From contig DQCL01000227.1 in assembly GCA_003533975.1 (NCBI GenBank), forward strand, positions 1 through 11,545: a DNA stretch of 11,545 bases, in the 5' to 3' direction. Below are positions 6,879-11,545 of the stretch, in pieces. The DNA comes from Octadecabacter sp. GTDB lineage: Bacteria > Pseudomonadota > Alphaproteobacteria > Rhodobacterales > Rhodobacteraceae. The notes beneath the pieces are model-generated. The model did no database searches, was not told the origin of the DNA, and saw only the letters and a program-made list of their open reading frames with translations. A program made the position numbers and the translations under genes. How positions within the stretch are numbered: position 1 is the stretch's first letter; the number at the start of each line of letters is the position of its first letter.

Positions 6879-6953
6879 GGGGTGTTCCTTTTCTAAGCTG
6901 GAAAACCTCAAAGCGCACTTTTTGTGAGTTAAAAAGAGGCAAACGGAAACGAG

Positions 6954-6998
6954 GCCGCATAAATTACAGGCATACGCCGAATGCCGCAAATACAGGCA
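6954..6998. repeat. Paired direct repeat upstream of amt
   Basis: Two related copies lie about 29 nt apart: GCCGCATAAATTACAGGCA (6954-6972) and GCCGCAAATACAGGCA (6983-6998). Both have GCCGC at one end and TACAGGCA at the other with a 3-nt length difference between. A GGCAT...ATGCC dyad (6969-6985) joins them. The block lies 76-120 nt upstream of the amt start, where an activator site would be expected. It does not match the NtrC consensus (TGCACC-N5-GGTGCA) as I know it. Confidence 0.4.
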
Positions 6999-7027
6999 CG
7001 CCCATCCTGCGCCGCCTAAAAAAGCGG

Positions 7028-7501
7028 CTAAAGTGAATCGAGCGCAGCAGCGATCAACGACAGTGCTGTGTCGACACTACGTTGACGCACCTGCGCACGC
7101 CCTATGGAACCAAATTCACGGGTAACAGTCGTGGTGGTGCCACCGACGTAAAGCGCGAAACAAACGCGCCCTTCGGGTTTATGTTCTGATCCACCGGGCC
7201 CCGCAATGCCCGTAACCGAGACCGCAATGTCCGCGCGAGCGGCTTTAGCGGCACCCACTGCCATTTGCGCGGCAACGTCTTCGCTGACGGCCCCATGTGC
7301 GTCCAAGGTCGCGCCCTCAACGGACAACATTTCAACTTTGGCGGCATTGGAATAGGTCACAAACCCACGCTCGAATATCGCGGAACTGCCTGTGATGTCG
7401 GTGATCGCGGCGCTCACCAATCCGCCGGTACAACTTTCAGCGGTTGTAATGGTCACCCCCTTAGCGATGGCAGCCGTTACGACATCTCTGGCCAATGTCA
7501 C
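7028..7501 (-). CDS. pncC: CinA C-terminal family protein, nicotinamide-nucleotide amidohydrolase
   Basis: PncC hydrolyses nicotinamide mononucleotide to nicotinate mononucleotide and ammonia, recycling the product of DNA ligase and other NAD consumers. The 157-residue protein is the stand-alone CinA C-terminal domain without the N-terminal COG1058 domain, a common form. It has TTAESCTGGLVSAAIT (19-34) with the catalytic serine at about 23, FVTYSNAAK (47-55) supplying Tyr and Lys, and SVTGIAGPGGSEHKPEG (95-111). The open frame extends to a TTG at 7543, but the GTG at 7501 overlaps the pgpA stop as GTGA, the normal arrangement for coupled genes, and begins at the expected family N-terminus. 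It is the last gene of ispDF-pgpA-pncC. The ribosome site is weak, fitting translational coupling. Confidence 0.9.
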   Translation of the reverse strand: MTLARDVVTAAIAKGVTITTAESCTGGLVSAAITDITGSSAIFERGFVTYSNAAKVEMLSVEGATLDAHGAVSEDVAAQMAVGAAKAARADIAVSVTGIAGPGGSEHKPEGRVCFALYVGGTTTTVTREFGSIGRAQVRQRSVDTALSLIAAALDSL

Positions 7502-7998
7502 TGTAAGAACCCGTGCCAAAGACCAGCCAATACCACGACCCAAACCGCAGCAAACAGCCCTGCGATCACATCATCCAACATCACTCCGGTCGCGTTGTCT
7601 TTGCGGTCTGCCCACCCGACGGGGCCGGGCTTCATGATGTCGTAAACGCGGAACATCACGAACGCGACGATCCAACCGGGCCAGAGTAAAAGTGAGGATA
7701 CCCCAGCGTAGGATGCGCCAATCATAACTGGCGCAAGGGCGATCCATTGGCCGACGACCTCATCAATCACGATCTCGGATGGATCATGGTTGTCTTTGCC
7801 CTCCGTCATAGTTTTCGTGGCAATGTAGCCTTTGATATAGACCGCAGGAATCGCAAGAAGGAACAACCAGAGGCCAGCGACTTCGTAGATCAACCATGCG
7901 AGGGGCAGGGCGGCAAGTGAGCCCCAGGTCCCCGGTGCAGGTTTCAGATATCCAACATAAAAATACGTTGCTGTGATCTCTGCCCACCAATTCTTCAT
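7498..7998 (-). CDS. pgpA: Phosphatidylglycerophosphatase A
   Basis: PgpA removes the terminal phosphate of phosphatidylglycerol phosphate in the inner membrane, making phosphatidylglycerol. The 166-residue length is typical. The family motifs are all present: [14 protein letters not shown] (19-32), [14 protein letters not shown] (72-85), [11 protein letters not shown] (116-126) and [10 protein letters not shown] (138-147). The Asp and Glu residues in these motifs are the likely Mg-binding and catalytic set. Three or four hydrophobic segments lie between them. Its ATG overlaps the ispDF stop (ATGA) and its TGA overlaps the pncC GTG start, so it is the middle gene of a tightly coupled operon. 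Confidence 0.95.
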   Translation of the reverse strand: MKNWWAEITATYFYVGYLKPAPGTWGSLAALPLAWLIYEVAGLWLFLLAIPAVYIKGYIATKTMTEGKDNHDPSEIVIDEVVGQWIALAPVMIGASYAGVSSLLLWPGWIVAFVMFRVYDIMKPGPVGWADRKDNATGVMLDDVIAGLFAAVWVVVLAGLWHGFLQ

Positions 7999-9146
7999 GC
8001 TATCGTTCCTTTGATAAGGGTCACCGTTGCCAGTGCTGCAATGCCTTCACCACGCCCTGTAAAGCCAAGGCGTTCAGACGTTGTGGCCTTCACGCTGACG
8101 CAATCAATATCGAGGTCCATTATCTCTGCCATGCGCGCGCGCATTGATTGCGCAACGGGGCCGATTTTTGGAAACTCACAAATGAGGGTACAATCCATAT
8201 GGGTGATTTCGAACCCCATCTCACGTGCCAAGGCGCAGGCATGGGACAGGAAAATGTGGCTTTCAGCGCCTTTCCATTGCGGGTCACTTGGCGGAAAATG
8301 CTGACCTATATCACCGCGACACAACGCGCCGTAAATGGCGTCTGTCACCGTATGCATGCCAACATCTGCGTCGGAATGGCCTTGTAAACCACGCTCATGC
8401 GGAACTTTCACGCCACACAGCATTACGTGATCACCATCCCCGAAGCGATGCACGTCAAATCCGTTACCTGTCCTAATGTCCAAAGGTGTCTCCAGTAGTT
8501 TGGTCGCCCGCGCAAAGTCTTCGGGCATGGTGATTTTTATGTTGCGTGCATCACCTTGCACAATGCCAACATCAAGTCCGGCTCGCCGCGCAACCTCAAC
8601 ATCGTCTACGACAGGTCGGGTATTTGTATGGTGCGCGTTCAATATGGCGTCTCTGTGAAATCCTTGCGGGGTCTGGGCCGCAAACAGCCCGCTTCGATCC
8701 TGAACGCCAGTCACAACACCCGCAGCACCAGTCCACAGCGCGTCCGTAACAGGCAAAGCAGGGGCTGCGCCTTCGTGGTCGTTCAGGGCGTCGCAAACAC
8801 GTGTAATGACATCACTTGGACAGCAACAACGCGCCGCATCATGGATTAACACGCGGTCCGCTTGCGCTTGTGTCACGCCATTTTGCACAGAACTTGAGCG
8901 ATCAGCGCCCCCAATGGCAATCGTTGCGATGCGATCAAGGCCAAGTGACACCGCATGATCGCGATCATCTTCCGCAATCACGAGTATAATTTCACTCACC
9001 CGAGGGTGCTCGATAAACAAGTTAAGCGAATGTTCTACAACAGTTTTTCCGGCAATCTTCTGCCATTGCTTTGGCACCTCGCCACCCGCGCGCAGGCCGC
9101 GTCCGGCGGCGACGATTATTGCGGCGACTGTTGGCGTATCTTGCAT
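7995..9146 (-). CDS. ispDF: Bifunctional IspD/IspF (MEP pathway)
   Basis: This 383-residue fusion carries two non-consecutive steps of the MEP isoprenoid pathway. The IspD half (about 1-220) makes CDP-methylerythritol from CTP and MEP. It shows [17 protein letters not shown] (12-28), the nucleotide loop, IHDAAR (101-106) and TPQGF (159-163). The IspF half (about 223-383) cyclises the later intermediate to MEcPP. It shows GFDVHRFG (229-236), [10 protein letters not shown] (256-265) with metal ligands D231, H233 and H265, and the C-terminal [17 protein letters not shown]. The fusion is typical of alphaproteobacteria. Odd: residues after HDAAR are Cys-Cys-Cys-Pro (107-110), where a proline normally follows the arginine. 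It is first in ispDF-pgpA-pncC, with a 4-nt overlap to pgpA. An AAGGA lies 14 nt upstream of the ATG. Confidence 0.96.
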   Translation of the reverse strand: MQDTPTVAAIIVAAGRGLRAGGEVPKQWQKIAGKTVVEHSLNLFIEHPRVSEIILVIAEDDRDHAVSLGLDRIATIAIGGADRSSSVQNGVTQAQADRVLIHDAARCCCPSDVITRVCDALNDHEGAAPALPVTDALWTGAAGVVTGVQDRSGLFAAQTPQGFHRDAILNAHHTNTRPVVDDVEVARRAGLDVGIVQGDARNIKITMPEDFARATKLLETPLDIRTGNGFDVHRFGDGDHVMLCGVKVPHERGLQGHSDADVGMHTVTDAIYGALCRGDIGQHFPPSDPQWKGAESHIFLSHACALAREMGFEITHMDCTLICEFPKIGPVAQSMRARMAEIMDLDIDCVSVKATTSERLGFTGRGEGIAALATVTLIKGTIA

Positions 9147-9215
9147 GGGTCAGAAAGGTCCTTGTTGTCGCCCCGTTCTACCCAGCACGCCGCTTGGGGG
9201 GAAGGGCATCATCGA

Positions 9216-9285
9216 CACCGCACAAATATTAAGCGCATTATGTTTAATGCCCGAAAAATAGCCGACTTTTCTTGAGTGTGCGGTG
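9216..9285. promoter_or_regulatory. Nested dyads in the ispDF/dusB divergent control region
   Basis: The 160-bp gap between ispDF and dusB carries a 9-bp inverted repeat, CACCGCACA (9216-9224) and TGTGCGGTG (9277-9285), 52 nt apart. Inside it is GCATTA-TGTT-TAATGC (9235-9250), a perfect 6-4-6 dyad in an AT-rich stretch. Two promoters must lie in this gap, one for each operon. I could not assign -35/-10 elements with confidence. An operator function is inferred from symmetry and location. Confidence 0.45.
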
Positions 9286-9306
9286 GTTTCAAGGTAGCCC
9301 AAGCGT

Positions 9307-10284
9307 ATGCACCGCAAATTTCCCTTACCGACACCAGATAGTCCAGTGGCCCTCGCGCCGCTGGCCGGCATTACGGATTTGCCTTTTCGTCAGTTGGTTG
9401 CGTCCTTTGGCGCGGGGTGGGTCGTTTCGGAAATGGTCGCCAGCCAGGAAATGGTGCAAGCAAAACCCGGCGTCCGTGAAAAGGCGGAACTCGGGTTCAA
9501 TCAAGGCAACACAGCCGTGCAACTTGCGGGGCGCGAAGCCCATTGGATGGCTGAGGCCGCACGCAACGTCGAAGCCAACGGCGCCGCGATGATCGATATC
9601 AACATGGGATGTCCCGCAAAGAAAGTGACGAGCGGGTATTCCGGTTCCGCGTTGCTGCGCGATCTGGACCACGCCCTTAGATTGATTGAGGCAGTCGTTG
9701 GTGCGGTTGATATTCCGGTGACCCTAAAGACCCGCCTTGGATGGGATGACGCGCTTCTGAATGCTGCTGAACTGGCCGTACGAGCAGAAAATGCCGGAGT
9801 TTCGCGGATTGTCATTCACGGCCGCACTCGTTGTCAGTTTTACAAAGGCCGCGCAGATTGGGATGCAATCGAACCGATCAAGGATGCAGTGTCTATCCCC
9901 GTTATTGCCAACGGCGATATTATTGACTCGCGCTCAGCCAAAGATGCGCTCAGGGCCTCTGGCGCTGACGGGGTTATGATCGGCCGCGGAGCGCAGGGCC
10001 GTCCTTGGGTCTTGCGCGACGTTGCAATCGAGTTGTCAGGGCAGGTCGCGCCAACGCCACCGCAAGGATCAGCCTTCATCGACATGGTGTCCGCACATTA
10101 CGACGCGATGCTGTCCTTTTACGGGGACGAGCTGGGCAGCAAGGTCGCACGCAAGCATTTGGGTTGGTATATGGACATTTCACGCCCTGAACCCACCTTG
10201 CGCAAAGCCGTTCTAACGCAACGCTCAAGCGCTGAAGTGTTCAAGCTTCTGCCAGATGCACTCGCAAGCGAGGCCGTGATATGA
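9307..10284 (+). CDS. dusB: tRNA-dihydrouridine synthase B (NifR3)
   Basis: This FMN enzyme reduces specific uridines in the tRNA D-loop to dihydrouridine. The 325-residue protein is full length. Visible are the FMN-binding APLAGITDLPFR (17-28), the catalytic cysteine C102 in NMGCPAKKV (99-107), the SGSALLRD loop, HGRTRCQFYKG (171-181), VIANGDI (199-205) and the GVMIGRGAQGRPW phosphate-binding block (222-234). The C-terminal helical domain contains HLGWYM. The start ATG has an AAGG 12 nt upstream and gives the family-typical N-terminus. In alphaproteobacteria this gene, first called nifR3, leads the ntrB-ntrC operon, as here; its stop overlaps the ntrB start by 4 nt (ATGA). The coupling is positional, and a direct role in nitrogen control is not shown. 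Confidence 0.96.
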   Translation: MHRKFPLPTPDSPVALAPLAGITDLPFRQLVASFGAGWVVSEMVASQEMVQAKPGVREKAELGFNQGNTAVQLAGREAHWMAEAARNVEANGAAMIDINMGCPAKKVTSGYSGSALLRDLDHALRLIEAVVGAVDIPVTLKTRLGWDDALLNAAELAVRAENAGVSRIVIHGRTRCQFYKGRADWDAIEPIKDAVSIPVIANGDIIDSRSAKDALRASGADGVMIGRGAQGRPWVLRDVAIELSGQVAPTPPQGSAFIDMVSAHYDAMLSFYGDELGSKVARKHLGWYMDISRPEPTLRKAVLTQRSSAEVFKLLPDALASEAVI

Positions 10285-11357
10285 ACGCGCTTTGGAATTC
10301 CCTTCCTGTGCCCGCATTGCTGCTGAACCGCGATGACATGATTGCACAAAGCAACCCCGCCGCGGAGGCGTTTTTGAACCTGTCCGCCAAGGTGCTGGTC
10401 GGGGCCAGTGTTTGGGACAAGGTGATGATCGACGCGCCGCTAGAAGCCGCTTATGCTCGGGCTAGCGAAAACCGCACATCGCTGTTTGTAAACGATGTGG
10501 ATGTGGGCAGCGGTGAACGCTTGCCAATGCAATGCAACATCCAGTTCGCACCGCTCAATGACCCTGATGCACAGTCGGGTGATCAGATGCTTATGTTGTT
10601 TGAGCCACGCGAAATGGCGACTCGGATGAACAACTCAGCCAAGTCCGTACGCGCCGCACGATCAGCGATCGGGATGGCCGAAATGCTGGCCCATGAAATC
10701 AAGAACCCGCTGGCGGGGATCACTGGGGCAGCGCAGCTGTTGTCGATGACCCTTTCCAATGAAGACCGAGAGATGACGGATCTGATTGTTGAGGAGTCCC
10801 GCCGCATTGTGAAACTGCTTGAGCAGGTTGAACAGTTTGGAAACTTGCAGCCACCTAATCGACAGCCTGTGAATTTACATGATGTACTTGACCGCGCGCG
10901 GCAGTCTGCGTCTGTCGGGTTTGGCGCACATATGATGTTTATTGAAGATTACGACCCGTCCTTGCCGCCAACATTCGCGGACCCGGACCAATTGCTACAG
11001 GTCTTATTGAACCTATTGAAAAATGCCTCACAAGCGAGCACCGCAGGCGGTTCAATCACCTTACACACCTTTTACGAACCGTCCCTGCGCATGCAGCGAA
11101 AAGACGGGTCCGCCGCGCGCCTGCCTTTGCAGATCGAGATTATTGATGACGGCCCCGGACTGCCGCCAGACATCGCAGCCGACGTATTTGAGCCCTTTAT
11201 TTCAGGGCGCGAAAACGGCACCGGACTCGGCCTCGCGCTCGTTAGTAAGCTGATTTCGGACGTTGGCGGATGGATATCCGTCGACTCCGTTCCCGGACGA
11301 ACCGTATTTCGGGTGTCGCTGCCCGTTGTTCCAAAAGACATTTCAGGAGACGTATAA
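10281..11357 (+). CDS. ntrB: Nitrogen regulation sensor kinase NtrB (GlnL)
   Basis: NtrB is a cytosolic histidine kinase/phosphatase that phosphorylates NtrC under nitrogen limitation and dephosphorylates it when PII signals nitrogen plenty. The 358-residue protein has no membrane segment. An N-terminal PAS-like domain (about 5-110, with SLPVPALLLNRDDMIAQSNPAAEAFL) is followed by the H-box LAHEIKNPLAGITGAAQLL (136-154) with phospho-acceptor H138. The ATPase lobe has the N-box LLNLLKNASQAS (242-253), G1 box DDGPGLPPD (289-297), F-box FEPF (303-306) and G2 box GTGLGLALV (313-321). It overlaps the dusB stop (ATGA) and ends directly before the ntrC ATG. The ntrC ribosome site lies inside its last codons, so the three genes are likely one transcript. 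Confidence 0.96.
   Translation: MNALWNSLPVPALLLNRDDMIAQSNPAAEAFLNLSAKVLVGASVWDKVMIDAPLEAAYARASENRTSLFVNDVDVGSGERLPMQCNIQFAPLNDPDAQSGDQMLMLFEPREMATRMNNSAKSVRAARSAIGMAEMLAHEIKNPLAGITGAAQLLSMTLSNEDREMTDLIVEESRRIVKLLEQVEQFGNLQPPNRQPVNLHDVLDRARQSASVGFGAHMMFIEDYDPSLPPTFADPDQLLQVLLNLLKNASQASTAGGSITLHTFYEPSLRMQRKDGSAARLPLQIEIIDDGPGLPPDIAADVFEPFISGRENGTGLGLALVSKLISDVGGWISVDSVPGRTVFRVSLPVVPKDISGDV
11345..11350 (+). promoter_or_regulatory. ribosome binding site of ntrC inside the ntrB 3' end
   Basis: AGGAGA lies 7 nt before the ATG at 11358 and within the final codons of ntrB. It supports the ntrC start, which follows the ntrB TAA with no intervening base. ntrC therefore has its own good site as well as a termination-reinitiation arrangement. 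Confidence 0.75.
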
Positions 11358-11545
11358 ATGGATGGCACTGTTCTGGTCGCCGATGATGACCGCACAATCC
11401 GCACGGTTCTGACCCAAGCGTTGACACGGGCAGGGTGCAAGGTGCATGCCACGTCGTCGCTTGTAACACTGATGAGATGGGTGGAAGAGGGCAAAGGTGA
11501 TTTGGTCATCTCTGACGTTATCATGCCGGACGGCAACGGATTGGA
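11358..11545 (+). CDS. ntrC: Nitrogen regulation response regulator NtrC, N-terminal part
   Basis: Only the first 62 codons are in the window; the gene runs off the right edge. They form most of a receiver domain: [14 protein letters not shown] (5-18) with the acidic pocket D9-D11, and [14 protein letters not shown] (49-62) with phospho-acceptor D53. The order directly after ntrB identifies it as NtrC, which would carry a sigma-54-interacting AAA+ domain and a Fis-type HTH further on (not visible). Phosphorylated NtrC activates nitrogen-assimilation genes such as glnA, glnK and amt in relatives. In alphaproteobacteria ntrY-ntrX often follow; this cannot be checked here. Confidence 0.92.
   Translation, partial: MDGTVLVADDDRTIRTVLTQALTRAGCKVHATSSLVTLMRWVEEGKGDLVISDVIMPDGNGL

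Noticed and set aside
6879..6989. 37-residue N-terminal extension of Amt, which could be read as a signal peptide
   Set aside because: It is Cys-rich with basic residues before TM1 and has no ribosome site. The ATG at 6878 has AAAAGGAA upstream and matches family starts.
7011..7028. Possible terminator after pncC (GCCGC ... GCGGC)
   Set aside because: The stem is only 5 bp, the A/T run is in the loop rather than after the stem, and the stem overlaps the stop codon.

Overview
The window looks like core chromosome of an alphaproteobacterium of the order Rhodobacterales, probably a roseobacter-type marine bacterium. The grounds are a non-pyrrolysine MttB-type methyltransferase, a divergent pair of small families that I associate with Rhodobacterales (DUF6477 and DUF6456), a fused ispDF gene, and the alphaproteobacterial order dusB(nifR3)-ntrB-ntrC. 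Base composition is moderately GC-rich and even. I see no insertion sequence, phage gene, CRISPR array, tRNA or rRNA.

Layout. (1) Positions 2-553 hold the 3' end of an mttB-like gene on +, which converges with a DUF6477 gene on - (588-914). (2) A divergent intergenic region of about 217 bp carries a perfect 15-nt palindrome and a GC-rich hairpin. It separates DUF6477 from a DUF6456/HTH protein on + (1132-2175). (3) lipA (2278-3234, +) makes lipoyl cofactor and converges with hpt (3324-3860, -), a purine salvage gene. (4) hpt diverges from a translationally coupled pair on +: a RatA/Coq10-type START protein (3945-4388) and an MmgE/PrpD-family protein (4385-5635). An imperfect 13-bp inverted repeat lies between the divergent starts. 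(5) A bidirectional-looking terminator (5637-5662) separates that pair from amt, an ammonium transporter on - (5691-6878). (6) An operon on - with two 4-nt overlaps reads ispDF (9146-7995), pgpA (7998-7498), pncC (7501-7028): isoprenoid precursor synthesis, phosphatidylglycerol synthesis and pyridine nucleotide recycling. (7) A divergent region of about 160 bp with nested dyads leads into dusB-ntrB-ntrC on + (9307 to the window end). This is the nitrogen-regulation operon, cut off 62 codons into ntrC.

How the genes fit together. Most are housekeeping genes. Nitrogen is the one shared theme: NtrB/NtrC sense and answer nitrogen limitation, and an ammonium transporter sits about 2.4 kb from the start of dusB. 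No glnK accompanies amt here. Translational coupling is common in the window: ratA/prpD-like, ispDF/pgpA, pgpA/pncC and dusB/ntrB overlap by 4 nt, and ntrB/ntrC abut.

I found no clearly new multi-gene system. The best leads are the uncharacterised DUF6477/DUF6456 divergent pair with its palindrome, the inverted repeats in the hpt/ratA and ispDF/dusB intergenic regions, the RatA-PrpD coupling, and an unusual Cys-Cys-Cys run in the IspD active-site motif.
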